Assembly (NCBI GenBank): GCA_017508665.1
Contig: JAFVYL010000003.1
Coordinates: forward strand, 1 to 64,000
Length of the DNA stretch: 64,000 nucleotides
Direction: 5' to 3'
DNA from: Clostridia bacterium
GTDB lineage: Bacteria; Bacillota; Clostridia; Oscillospirales; CAG-272
A program made the position numbers and the translations under genes. Below the pieces are notes generated by a model. That model was given only the letters and a program-made list of their open reading frames with translations. It searched no databases and was not told the origin of the DNA. Every line of letters starts with the position of its first letter. The first letter of the stretch is position 1. Shown here piece after piece: positions 32,123-40,373 of the stretch.

Positions 32123-32575
32123 CTAAAACTGCATGTCCGAGGAATGCGCGCGAAGCATAACTATAGCGTCGTCCTCGGGGTTTTTATAGTATTTTTTTCT
32201 TGTGCCTATTTCCTTGAAGCCGTATGCCGTGTAAAGTCTTATGGCAGGGATATTTCTTGAGCGAACCTCGAGAAACAGACGCTCGAGTCCCTGTCCCTTT
32301 GACGTTTTTACCGAGTAGTCAAGGAGTCTGTAGCCGATACCTCTCTGTCTTTTGGCGGGAGCTACCGCCACTCTGTATATCTCTCCCTCGGGGGCGATAA
32401 GTCTGCCGAGCACGTAGGCTATCACCTCGCCGCCGTCAATGGCGGTAAAGCACATAGCACCCTCTGTGCAGATGAGGTTTTGTATATCGCGGTAGCTCCA
32501 GGCATCCGAGAAGATCTCCTCCTCAAGCCTTGCGATGCCGGTCGCGTCCGCGGGGATAGAACGTCTGAATTCCAT
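32123..32575 (-). CDS. rimI: GNAT N-acetyltransferase, ribosomal protein S18 alanine acetyltransferase type
   Basis: This 150-aa GNAT-fold protein has the acetyl-CoA loop VAPAKRQRGIGYRLLDY (motif A, Q/R-x-x-G-x-G). The family-typical FLEVRSRNIPAIRLYTAYGFKEIGTRKKYY follows. RimI acetylates the N-terminus of ribosomal protein S18, and in many bacteria it is encoded beside tsaD, as here. The start follows the rbfA stop by one base. Assignment to RimI rests on motif and context. Confidence 0.88.
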   Translation of the reverse strand: MEFRRSIPADATGIARLEEEIFSDAWSYRDIQNLICTEGAMCFTAIDGGEVIAYVLGRLIAPEGEIYRVAVAPAKRQRGIGYRLLDYSVKTSKGQGLERLFLEVRSRNIPAIRLYTAYGFKEIGTRKKYYKNPEDDAIVMLRAHSSDMQF

Positions 32576-32576
32576 A

Positions 32577-32930
32577 TCAGCCGTTACTCTCCTCTGAGGT
32601 CTTTATCTCCTCAAGGAGCTTTGCTATCCTTGCGCCGTGCTCCATAGAGCCGTCCTTTACGAAGTTCAATTCGGGGGTGATTCTGAGATTGAGAGTCACC
32701 GCTAAATGATGGCGGAGCATACCGGTGCACTTTTTAAGTCCCTCAGCGGCTTCCTTGAAGTCACCGATGCAGGAGAAGTATACCGTCGCATATTTGAGGT
32801 CGGGAGCGACCTCGGCTCTGGTTATGCTTACAAAGTTGTTGTTTACCTTGGGCTCTCTTACGTTACCGAGAGCTATAGCCAACTCCTTGGCTACCGCGTC
32901 GTTTATTCTTCCGCGTCTGTAATTTGCCAT
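32577..32930 (-). CDS. rbfA: Ribosome-binding factor A
   Basis: This 117-aa KH-fold protein is of normal RbfA length. NDAVAKELAIAL, FVSITRAEVAPDLKYATVYFS and TGMLRHHLAVTLNLRITPELNFVKDGSMEHGARI are the typical family blocks, including the C-terminal P-x-L-x-F-x-x-D signature. RbfA helps mature the 30S subunit and 16S rRNA 5' end. It is usually near infB and truB. Here it sits in a mixed operon between murI and rimI. Confidence 0.93.
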   Translation of the reverse strand: MANYRRGRINDAVAKELAIALGNVREPKVNNNFVSITRAEVAPDLKYATVYFSCIGDFKEAAEGLKKCTGMLRHHLAVTLNLRITPELNFVKDGSMEHGARIAKLLEEIKTSEESNG

Positions 32931-32966
32931 TTTTATCTCCTTTGCACGTCTTCCGTGCTGCTTTAT

Positions 32967-33617
32967 TTACGTCTTTAAGCCTCGGAGTATCTCCGCGCCG
33001 ACTTTCGCTGAGTCAACGAGGGATATATCTCCGTATTTTTTCGCTATTTCGCTAACCGTCCGAATTATAGCGGGAAAGTGAGTGCACCCGAGTATTAAGG
33101 TGTCTATGCCGGACGTCAGCACGGGGCGGATGATATTTTCGATCCTCTCTCTGTCGGTGTCGCGTGCCGTGAGGTCACACAGGCCGCCGTCGATCATGCC
33201 GACAAGCTCGCTTACGCCAAGCTCGGTGACGGAGAGACTTGGCATTTCCCTCGCAAACGCGTGGGTGCGTACCGTGTGATCGGTCGCGATTACTCCTACA
33301 CGCCCTGTACGTGTGAGCTTCTTCGCCCTCTTTGCCACCTCTCCCACGATAGGTACGGACAGACCTCTTTCTTTGTCGGGCAGACGTCCGTGCACGGTGC
33401 TTGCGGTACAGCAGGCTATCAGTACACGCTCCGCCCCCATAGCCGTGAGAGCTTTTATATTGTTTTTCGTGATTTCCAGTATTTCTTCCTCGGTCTTGAT
33501 GCCGTAGGGCGCATTTTGTCGGTCGATGAGATATATCAGGTCCGAGTCATCTCCCGTCCGCTTCAGATATCTCACGGTGTTTATGCCGCCCATACCGCTG
33601 TCGAAAAGCCCTAACAA
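32967..33617 (-). CDS. murI: Glutamate racemase
   Basis: This 216-aa protein interconverts L- and D-glutamate to supply D-Glu for peptidoglycan. The two catalytic Cys motifs are present, LIACCTASTV (about 66-75; usually ACNTAS, here ACCTAS) and LGCTHFP (about 178-184). The N-terminal FDSGMGGINT also fits. At 216 aa it is shorter than the common 250-270, mainly from compact loops. The start overlaps the end of the ddl gene by 7 nt, so the two wall-precursor enzymes are coupled. Confidence 0.92.
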   Translation of the reverse strand: MLGLFDSGMGGINTVRYLKRTGDDSDLIYLIDRQNAPYGIKTEEEILEITKNNIKALTAMGAERVLIACCTASTVHGRLPDKERGLSVPIVGEVAKRAKKLTRTGRVGVIATDHTVRTHAFAREMPSLSVTELGVSELVGMIDGGLCDLTARDTDRERIENIIRPVLTSGIDTLILGCTHFPAIIRTVSEIAKKYGDISLVDSAKVGAEILRGLKT

Positions 33618-34603
33618 GCGAGCGCGTCCTCAATGAATGAGAGTATAGCGTCGCGCGGCGGTATGCCTGATGCCTCGAGCATTTTCGGGTACAGGCTGTC
33701 TTCCGTAAAGCCCGGGAAGGTGTTTACCTCATTGAAGCAGACCGTGCCGTCCGATAAAAAGAAATCTATCCTCGCTAAGTGTCTGAGTCTTAGTGCTTCT
33801 GCTATTCTTTCTGCATAGTCGGATATTCTTTCCGCATATTCTTTGCTGATATCCGCCCTTGCGCTCACACGTGTCTGTCCGCCGTACTTTTCTCCGAAGC
33901 CGTAGAATCCGCTGATGTGTATCTCGCCCGGCGCGGTTATTATCCTTTTGCCGCCCATTTCCAAGAAGGCACATTCGAGCTCCCGTTTTTCTTCGAGCAT
34001 ACGCTCCGCTATAACGAGATTACCGCCCGCTTTCATAGACAGTGAAAAACAGCTGCGAAAATCCTCCTCGTCATACACGGGGTATGCCCCGACCGAGCTT
34101 CCGAGCCGTCTCGGCTTTATAAATAGTGGGAAGCCGAGTTTTTCCTTACATTTTCCGAGCGCCCCCTCGGTATCCTCAAAAGAGGAGAATACGACCGAGT
34201 CGAGTGTCGGTATGTCGAGTGAGGAGACAACGAGCTTTGCATAGTGCTTATCCGCAGACACAGCACCCGTGCATACGTCTGCGCCCACGTAAGGGACACC
34301 CATAATATCGAGCGCGCCCTGGAGAGAGCCGTCCTCTCCGAGTCTGCCGTGAAGAAGAGGGAGAACGCAATCTATCCTCACGTATCCGTCCTCTGTGTAA
34401 AGACCGCCGCCTCCGTAGGCGCACGGGTATGCGCGCAGCTGTGACTTGTCGCCCACGTACCATTCGCCCATCTTCGTTATATAGACCGGCAGAATTTCGT
34501 ACGGACTGCCATTCAACAGAGAGCTTACGTATTTGTATCCCATAACGGACACGTCGTGCTCGCTCTTCTCTCCGCCGTACAGGAGAGCTATTCGTTTTTT
34601 CAT
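33611..34603 (-). CDS. ddl: D-alanine--D-alanine ligase
   Basis: This 330-aa ATP-grasp enzyme joins two D-Ala residues for peptidoglycan precursors. LYGGEKSEHDVSVMG (N-terminal Glu/Ser/His region), LPLLHGRLGEDGSLQG, KPRRLGSSVGAYPV (ATP-binding) and ARIDFFLSDGTVCFNEVNTFPGFTEDSLYPKM (metal-binding Glu/Asn) are present. The omega-loop region reads FYGFGEKYGG, with Tyr rather than the His seen in D-Ala-D-Lac ligases. This supports the ordinary dipeptide specificity. Confidence 0.93.
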   Translation of the reverse strand: MKKRIALLYGGEKSEHDVSVMGYKYVSSLLNGSPYEILPVYITKMGEWYVGDKSQLRAYPCAYGGGGLYTEDGYVRIDCVLPLLHGRLGEDGSLQGALDIMGVPYVGADVCTGAVSADKHYAKLVVSSLDIPTLDSVVFSSFEDTEGALGKCKEKLGFPLFIKPRRLGSSVGAYPVYDEEDFRSCFSLSMKAGGNLVIAERMLEEKRELECAFLEMGGKRIITAPGEIHISGFYGFGEKYGGQTRVSARADISKEYAERISDYAERIAEALRLRHLARIDFFLSDGTVCFNEVNTFPGFTEDSLYPKMLEASGIPPRDAILSFIEDALAC

Positions 34604-34651
34604 AACATCACCTCTGTGCGTATTTTATGCGCCAAAGGCTATGTGTGACAA

Positions 34652-35455
34652 CTATTTTCTTAAAATTGCAACGCGGTCATTACCCGAGTAGTCCCTGATT
34701 ATCTGACAGTCAAGGCCGTTTTCCTTTGCCAATCTTCTAAGGCTGTCTGCCTGATCGTAGCCTATCTCAAAGGCTATGAACCCACCGTCCTTGACGGATT
34801 TTTTGCACACGGGTATGAGCTTTTCATAGAAGATAAGACCGCTCTCTCCGCCGACAAACGCAATTCTCGGCTCGGAGAATATCTCTTTGTCAAGCGACTT
34901 GTATACCTCTGTCGGTATATACGGGGGATTTGCGAGGATAGCGAAGTATCCGTCCTCTGTATTTTCTCTGAGAAGGTCTCTTTTTATTAGTGTAATTCTC
35001 TCGCGCACACCGTTTCTCTGCGCGTTCTCCTCCGCAAGAGCGAGTGCTCCGTCGGATATGTCGTACGAGTCGCAGAGCGTGGCGCGTGTGTTTTTAAGAG
35101 TAGATATACCGATACATCCGCTGCCCGAGCACAGATCTGCGAATCTCTCGCCCTCGGGAATATTTTTTACCGCATAGTCGACGAGGATCTCGGTGTCGGA
35201 TCTCGGTATAAGGCAGTCGGGTGTGACCTTGTATTCTTCACGGTAGAAGCCTACCGTACCGATGATGTATTGCAGCGGCTCGCGATTGATTCTGCGTTCG
35301 ATAGCCGACATAAGCTCGGCTCTGTCCGACCCCGAGCGCATATTAATAGGCTCATCAAGACCGCTGAAGGTGCGGAAAAGCTCTCTCGCATCGTATTCCG
35401 GTGAGGGAACGCCTGCGAGCCTCAGAGCATCCGCTGCTTCCTTAAGCGTTATCAT
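34652..35455 (-). CDS. prmC: Peptide chain release factor N5-glutamine methyltransferase
   Basis: This 267-aa protein methylates the GGQ glutamine of release factors. An N-terminal helical domain is followed by an AdoMet-binding Rossmann domain. FADLCSGSGCIGIS is the AdoMet loop and ILANPPYIPTEVY contains the catalytic NPPY motif. The start overlaps the DUF1385 gene by 14 nt, a common pairing in Firmicutes. The usual neighbour prfA is not in this window. Confidence 0.94.
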   Translation of the reverse strand: MITLKEAADALRLAGVPSPEYDARELFRTFSGLDEPINMRSGSDRAELMSAIERRINREPLQYIIGTVGFYREEYKVTPDCLIPRSDTEILVDYAVKNIPEGERFADLCSGSGCIGISTLKNTRATLCDSYDISDGALALAEENAQRNGVRERITLIKRDLLRENTEDGYFAILANPPYIPTEVYKSLDKEIFSEPRIAFVGGESGLIFYEKLIPVCKKSVKDGGFIAFEIGYDQADSLRRLAKENGLDCQIIRDYSGNDRVAILRK

Positions 35456-36593
35456 TTTCGTTTTCCGCGGTTTCGGTAGTGGGCTCCTCTGTGTCAGAGG
35501 TGATCTCCTCAGGGAGAGTCTCTTCCGAGTCCGCTATCCCGCCGTCCTCTGCGGCTTCCTCGGGCTTAGTCTCCCAGCCCTTCTCGTCAAAGAATTCCAT
35601 AAATTCGGGGAACTCGTCACGGAGCGCGCACTTAGTGGATACGATAGCCACCTCGAGCATGTCGAGTGTGGGCTCTTTAGTGGTTATTCTCTGAACCCAA
35701 AGACCGGGCGCGGAGATGGCGCGTGTCAGAAAATTATCGTGCTTGCCCGCTATCATAAGTATCTCATATCCCACACCCATAGTGATGGGGAGAAGGGCGA
35801 GCTTTATAAGTGCTACGGTAATCGAGTAGAGCTTTTCATTCTCCATCTCGGGAAGTATGAATCTTACAAGCATACCGACGAGAATACCGATGCCTATCAT
35901 AAGGAACATAAAGCTCGTGCCGCAACGGGGGTGGAAGCGTCTGTGCTTCATGGCGTTTTCGGGAGTGAGCTCCTCGCCTGCTTCAAAGCAAGCGATGGTC
36001 TTGTGCTCTGCGCCGTGATACATAAAGGTGCGCTTTATATCCTTCATCATAGAGACGAGGAGAAGATATACGATAAATATCGTAACCTTAAGCACGCCCT
36101 CAATTACGGCTATAACCGGCTCGGGAATAGCAGAGATCTTAAAGACGTCTCTCCAAAGCCAATTTATACCGTCTGCCGACCAGGTGGGCAGGAACAGGAA
36201 GAGGAAAAGGGAAAGTCCGAGACCGAGTATCAGCGAGATCGCCATAATGACGTCGGTTGAATGCTTTCCGAGGTGCTTCTTGCACCACTCCTCAAACTTG
36301 CCGCCCTCTTCCTCAATACCGAGCGCATCGGCAGACGCGTTGAGTGTTTTCATACTGAGAATAAGCATCTCGATGAAGTTTACGACGCCTCTGAGGATCG
36401 GGAGATTGAGGATCTTGTGCTTCTTTCTGACGGATACGAACTCATCGTCATATACTACGATGCTTCCGTCTTCTTTTCTGCAGGAGGTGACGGTTCTCTT
36501 TCCGGCCTTCATCATAACGCCCTCAAGAACTGCCTGACCGCCTACTTTATTGAGTCTTGTCGGATCGTTTCCGACACAGCATTTTTTACTCAT
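35442..36593 (-). CDS. DUF1385-family multi-pass membrane protein
   Basis: This 383-aa protein belongs to the conserved DUF1385 family. GGQAVLEGVMMKAGKRT near the N-terminus, YHGAEHKTIACFEAGEELTPENAMKHRRFHPRCGTSFM in the middle and LWVQRITTKEPTLDMLEVAI near the end are its hallmarks. Three to four hydrophobic stretches lie between (about 115-140, 150-180, 220-280). The last 60 residues are Glu/Thr-rich and probably disordered. Function is unknown, though the conserved H-x-A-E-H and Cys/His residues suggest a metal site. It is the first gene of the ten-gene minus-strand operon. Confidence 0.9.
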   Translation of the reverse strand: MSKKCCVGNDPTRLNKVGGQAVLEGVMMKAGKRTVTSCRKEDGSIVVYDDEFVSVRKKHKILNLPILRGVVNFIEMLILSMKTLNASADALGIEEEGGKFEEWCKKHLGKHSTDVIMAISLILGLGLSLFLFLFLPTWSADGINWLWRDVFKISAIPEPVIAVIEGVLKVTIFIVYLLLVSMMKDIKRTFMYHGAEHKTIACFEAGEELTPENAMKHRRFHPRCGTSFMFLMIGIGILVGMLVRFILPEMENEKLYSITVALIKLALLPITMGVGYEILMIAGKHDNFLTRAISAPGLWVQRITTKEPTLDMLEVAIVSTKCALRDEFPEFMEFFDEKGWETKPEEAAEDGGIADSEETLPEEITSDTEEPTTETAENENDNA

Positions 36594-36773
36594 AGTGCTT
36601 CCTTTCTGTGATTCCGAGACTCGGGATTGCCGCCTCGTCGGTATCCGAGCTTTTTCGGTTGCCCTCGCGTTATTCTGCGAGAGGCTATAGTATTGCTATT
36701 CTACAATTATAGCATAATTTTTTTAAAAAATAAATACTTTTCGGAAAATTAATTATTTTTATATAATAAGCGG

Positions 36774-36802
36774 TTGACTAAAGCGGGGTAAAATGGTAAA
36801 AT
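36774..36802 (+). promoter_or_regulatory. Promoter of the mannose-6-phosphate isomerase gene
   Basis: TTGACT (36774-36779) and TAAAAT (36797-36802) are separated by 17 nt. A TATAAT on the opposite strand near 36707-36712 may belong to the divergent DUF1385 operon, but its -35 box is poor. Confidence 0.8.
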
Positions 36803-36817
36803 AGGAAAAAACGAGAG

Positions 36818-37741
36818 GTGACGGAAATGCAGAAAATATACAGACTTACACCTGCCGTAAAGGATAATATCTGGGGCGGCAACAAGCTCAGAGAGTACGG
36901 CAAGGAGTCCGAAAAAGACAGAATAGCCGAGAGCTGGGAGCTCTCCTTCACAAGCGGCGGAGAGGCAAGAGTAGCTGACGGACGCGAGATGTCCGAGGCG
37001 TTCCCGAGGAGCGCGTGGGGCGAGGCGTGTGAGAAATTCCATGCATTTCCCGTGCTTACAAAGTTTATAGACGCAAAGGATAAGCTCTCTGTACAGGTAC
37101 ATCCGTCGGATGCTTACGCGCTTGAAAACGAGGGGCAGTTCGGCAAGACCGAGATGTGGTACGTCGTGGATGCCGAGGAGGGCGCAGGGCTCTACATGGG
37201 CCTTGAGAGAGTGTGCGAGAGAGATGAGTTTGCTGAGGCTGTTTCCGACGGAACGGTTGAGGAGCTCCTTTCGTTCAAGCAAGTACGACCCGGAGACGTT
37301 TATTTTATTCCCTCGGGCACGATACACGCTATCGGAGCGGGAGTTGTCATCTTTGAGATACAGCAGAACAGCACTCTGACCTACAGATTATACGACTATA
37401 TGCGCCGCGACAAGGACGGAAATCTCCGCGAATTACACGTTGATAAGGCGATGAAGGTGTCCTTGCTTGAGCCGTACAGAGAGGCAAAATTTGACACGGA
37501 CGATGAAAGTGTAATTGGTAAATGTGAGTACTTTGAAACGAGAAAATACACACTTAAGTTTACAAAAAAGGTGTTTAACGTAGGAAAAGACAGCTATTTA
37601 TCTATTACTTGTGTAAGTGGTGAGGGCGTGATCGAGGGTGAAAAAATAAGCCGCGGCGACACCTTCTTTATCCCTGCGGATACGGGTGAGATAACGCTTG
37701 AAGGCGACCTTGAGGTCGTGTGTGTAAAAACTCCGATGTAA
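36818..37741 (+). CDS. manA: Mannose-6-phosphate isomerase, class I
   Basis: This 307-aa cupin enzyme interconverts mannose 6-phosphate and fructose 6-phosphate, feeding GDP-mannose synthesis or mannose use. VKDNIWGGNKL is at the N-terminus and KLSVQVHPSDAYALENE holds the zinc-binding Gln/His. EMWYVVDAEEGAGLYMG, PSGTIHAIGAG and QQNSTLTYRLYDY give the remaining active-site residues. The length suits the short Firmicutes form. It lies close to the exopolysaccharide region and could supply mannose precursors for it, but it has its own promoter. Confidence 0.93.
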   Translation: MTEMQKIYRLTPAVKDNIWGGNKLREYGKESEKDRIAESWELSFTSGGEARVADGREMSEAFPRSAWGEACEKFHAFPVLTKFIDAKDKLSVQVHPSDAYALENEGQFGKTEMWYVVDAEEGAGLYMGLERVCERDEFAEAVSDGTVEELLSFKQVRPGDVYFIPSGTIHAIGAGVVIFEIQQNSTLTYRLYDYMRRDKDGNLRELHVDKAMKVSLLEPYREAKFDTDDESVIGKCEYFETRKYTLKFTKKVFNVGKDSYLSITCVSGEGVIEGEKISRGDTFFIPADTGEITLEGDLEVVCVKTPM

Positions 37742-37745
37742 AAAC

Positions 37746-38140
37746 AAAAAGAGCAGACTTAGCGTGATACTCCAAGCGGAGTATCACGCAGTCAAATCCG
37801 TCTTCGACGGGTGAAATCCACCTACGGTAGATGAAATCGCTATCGCGGTGAAATCCTGCTTCGCAGGGTTGAAGTTAGACGGATTTGATTTCATCCAAGG
37901 CTTGACCTTGGATTTCATCTGAACGAAGTGAAGATTTCATCGTTGCTGTGCAACGATTTCATTAAACCAACAGAAAAAGAGAGGACATTTCGGCTATTAA
38001 CCGATTTGTTCTCTCTTTCTGCTTATATAAGTGCTTGGGCTCAGCCTATTTGCGTTTGACTGGTCAAATGCGATGCTCGCGCTTAACGGTGTTTTTTAAA
38101 TTCTCCGCTAAGGAGCGCACCTATTGTGTCTGCTCTTTTT
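37746..38140. repeat. 395-nt palindrome cluster bracketed by split terminator arms
   Basis: AAAAAGAGCAGAC (37746-37758) is the reverse complement of GTCTGCTCTTTTT (38128-38140). Together they would be a normal terminator for manA if the DNA between were absent. Inside lie a perfect 12-bp hairpin (37762-37789) and a 12-bp inverted repeat TCAAATCCGTCT/AGACGGATTTGA (37792-37803 and 37877-37888). About eight mini-hairpins are separated by TGAAATC in the left half and by GATTTCA in the right half. A further hairpin (about 37975-38020) and the dispersed block at 38006-38054 complete it. No gene is present. Confidence 0.8.
38006..38054 (-). repeat. Dispersed block GGGCTGAGCCC-type, copy 2
   Basis: On the minus strand it reads AAATAGGCTGAGCCC, then TTATATAAGC and AAAGAGAGAACAAA, matching 1185-1231 with a 6-nt insertion. 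Confidence 0.6.
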
Positions 38141-38154
38141 CTATTCTGACTTCA

Positions 38155-38577
38155 TCAGTCATCGTACATATCTTCTTCGTTGGCCTTTTCGTCAAGCTCG
38201 TCGTTGAAGCGTCTGGTTCTGTTCGGGTTTATATAGTAGGAGTCACCCTTCGCGCTGACAAATTTATATTCTTCATCGTCCACGTCAAAGAGCGTTCCCT
38301 CAACGTCAAGGGGCTTTGCCGCCTTGCAGAACACCTCGAGAAATTCGTCGGTATCAAATTCGTCGATCTCTATTCCGAGATCATCGTTTGAGAATATGAC
38401 GGCTATCTCCTTGTCCGGGTCGGCTGTATCGAAGTCATCATCGTAGTGTATGTAGTCGGACGAGATCTCAAAGAAATCGTCAAGCTCTCCCGATTTCAGA
38501 TATGATACAAATCTTTTAAGCTCGGATTTTGTTCCCTTGAGGGTAATTTCAAAATAAAGTTCTTCACAGAGTGTCAT
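38155..38577 (-). CDS. Acidic hypothetical protein
   Basis: This 140-aa protein is strongly acidic. Its predicted alternating strands and helices are LYFEITLKGTKSELKRFVSYL, IAVIFSNDDLGIEIDEFDTDEFLEVF and YKFVSAKGDSYYINPNRTRRF, with a charged Asp/Glu-rich tail. The N-terminal part looks like a small alpha/beta domain with a ferredoxin-like order. I do not recognise a family or any catalytic motif. It has a clear promoter (38617-38646) and ribosome-binding site, so it is a real gene. The terminator-like arm at 38128-38140 lies just after its stop. Confidence 0.75.
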   Translation of the reverse strand: MTLCEELYFEITLKGTKSELKRFVSYLKSGELDDFFEISSDYIHYDDDFDTADPDKEIAVIFSNDDLGIEIDEFDTDEFLEVFCKAAKPLDVEGTLFDVDDEEYKFVSAKGDSYYINPNRTRRFNDELDEKANEEDMYDD

Positions 38578-38616
38578 TTTCTTTCTCCTCTTTGGCTTAA
38601 TTTGCTTTGTGATTTG

Positions 38617-38646
38617 AGTATATCACAGCAGGTAAAGCCTTGTCAA
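38617..38646 (-). promoter_or_regulatory. Promoter of the acidic hypothetical gene
   Basis: On the minus strand, TTGACA (38641-38646) and TATACT (38617-38622) are separated by 18 nt. Confidence 0.78.
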
Positions 38647-38755
38647 TATCTTTATCGCAAAATAAAATTCGGAAATTCTTTACTGCTATAATATGTACTT
38701 GGCCGATGATGTGTTATCAGAAAAAACAATTGAAAATAAAAAGCGAAAAAAGGTA

Positions 38756-38783
38756 TTGACTATTGAGGCGCGAGGAGTATAAT
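38756..38783 (+). promoter_or_regulatory. Promoter of the first MATE transporter gene
   Basis: TTGACT (38756-38761) and TATAAT (38778-38783) are separated by 16 nt. The start codon at 38828 follows AGGAG. Confidence 0.82.
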
Positions 38784-38827
38784 GATGATAGTGTTTTTAT
38801 TTGCGCAGGTGTGCGCAGGAGTAAATC

Positions 38828-40219
38828 ATGAAAATCAAGAATACAGACTTTACAAGCGGCAAGTTGTTCTCGCTCATTATAACTTATACCATACCTTTGG
38901 TGCTCTCCGGACTTATTCAGGTACTATTTAACTCGGCGGATATGGCTGTGCTCGGTGCATTTGATAAGTCGCCGGACTCATCTGCTGTCGGCGCGATAGG
39001 TGCGACCGGCGCGATAACAGCCCTGCTTATCAACTCTATGATAAATATATCTGTGGGAACAAACGTGCTTTTGGCACGTACGGTCGGCGCTAAGGATGAT
39101 GAGAGATCGCAGAGGATCGTCGGCTCGTCCTTGCTTCTCGCGGTTGCGCTCGGAGTGATAATGATAGGTGTCGGTACGTTCAGCGCGCCGTGGTTTTTAA
39201 GAATCACAAACTGCCCCGCCAATTCCTACAGCGGAGCTTTGACCTACCTTTACATATATATTGCGGCATCCCCTGCTATACTGATATACAATTTCGGCTC
39301 GGCAATAATCAGAGTTTCGGGCGATAGCCGCTCACCCTTTATTTACATACTTATATCCGGCGCGGTCAACGTAGTATTCAACCTTGTTCTTTGCATTATT
39401 ATGACCAACAAGGTTGCTGCCGTAGCAATAGCTACTCTGACCTCGAACGTCATAGGTGCGGCACTTACCGTGCTTCACCTCTTAAGAATGAAGGAAGGCC
39501 CGTGCAGAGTAGACCTTAAGAATCTGAGCTTTTCCGTACGGGAAATCAGAAATATAATTTTGATCGGATTGCCAAACGCGTTCAACGGCGCGCTTTACTC
39601 AATATCCAATCTCCAGATACAGAGCGCGATCAATTCCTTCGGCTCGTCTGCCGCGGCCGGCAACAATGCTTCCGTTCAGTTAGAGGGTTTTGTAAGCACT
39701 ATGGTAAACTCCGTTGCCACGACCTTAATGGTAGCGATAGGACAGAATATCGGAGCAGAAAGGCAGGAGCGTGTTAAAAAATCCGTATTTTTATGCCTTG
39801 CTATTAACCTTGCCGTATCGATCGTGCTCGGATATTCGATACTTGCCGTGGGCAGACCGTTACTGTCGGTCTTTGTACCGAACGATCCTTTGGCTGTCGA
39901 GCTTGGCAGAGTAAGGCTTCTGTGTCTGATGTCGGTATACTTTATTATGGCGACGGACGTTACCCTTTCATCTGCTATTCGCGCCTTCGGATATTCCTGG
40001 CCGCCTATGCTAAACTCTGTCGTGACGGTTATCCTTTTCAGAACCGTGTGGATGAACTTTATTTATCCGAACATGACGTTTGTGGGAAATCCCATAAAGG
40101 ATATATTCAACGTTTACGAGTGTTACATTTTCTCGTGGATACTCGGAATGCTCGTGCAGATTGCGATATTCATCTTTGCCTACCGCAGATATATGCTTGG
40201 AAAGGTTAAGAAAATATGA
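38828..40219 (+). CDS. MATE-family efflux transporter
   Basis: This 463-aa protein has twelve hydrophobic segments in two homologous halves, typical of MATE (multidrug and toxic compound extrusion) transporters that export cationic compounds using Na+ or H+ gradients. TIPLVLSGLIQVLFNSADMAVLGAF at the N-terminus and LPNAFNGALYSISNLQIQSAINSFG at the start of the second half are the family hallmarks. It has its own promoter and terminator. The substrate is unknown. Confidence 0.88.
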   Translation: MKIKNTDFTSGKLFSLIITYTIPLVLSGLIQVLFNSADMAVLGAFDKSPDSSAVGAIGATGAITALLINSMINISVGTNVLLARTVGAKDDERSQRIVGSSLLLAVALGVIMIGVGTFSAPWFLRITNCPANSYSGALTYLYIYIAASPAILIYNFGSAIIRVSGDSRSPFIYILISGAVNVVFNLVLCIIMTNKVAAVAIATLTSNVIGAALTVLHLLRMKEGPCRVDLKNLSFSVREIRNIILIGLPNAFNGALYSISNLQIQSAINSFGSSAAAGNNASVQLEGFVSTMVNSVATTLMVAIGQNIGAERQERVKKSVFLCLAINLAVSIVLGYSILAVGRPLLSVFVPNDPLAVELGRVRLLCLMSVYFIMATDVTLSSAIRAFGYSWPPMLNSVVTVILFRTVWMNFIYPNMTFVGNPIKDIFNVYECYIFSWILGMLVQIAIFIFAYRRYMLGKVKKI

Positions 40220-40226
40220 TTTTCTC

Positions 40227-40259
40227 AGCGGAGGTGCTCATCATCTCCGCTTTCTTTTT
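40227..40259 (+). terminator. Terminator of the first MATE gene
   Basis: AGCGGAG pairs with CTCCGCT, followed by TTCTTTTT. Confidence 0.88.
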
Positions 40260-40271
40260 AGCCGTCTTGTA

Positions 40272-40300
40272 TTGACTTAATCGGCTGTCTGTACTATAAT
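40272..40300 (+). promoter_or_regulatory. Promoter of the second MATE transporter gene
   Basis: TTGACT (40272-40277) and TATAAT (40295-40300) are separated by 17 nt. Confidence 0.87.
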
Positions 40301-40373
40301 GTAATAAGTAGTTTAGACCCGCATCCGACATTTTTGCCATCAGAACGGGTGACGGTAACACAGGACAGGTATA

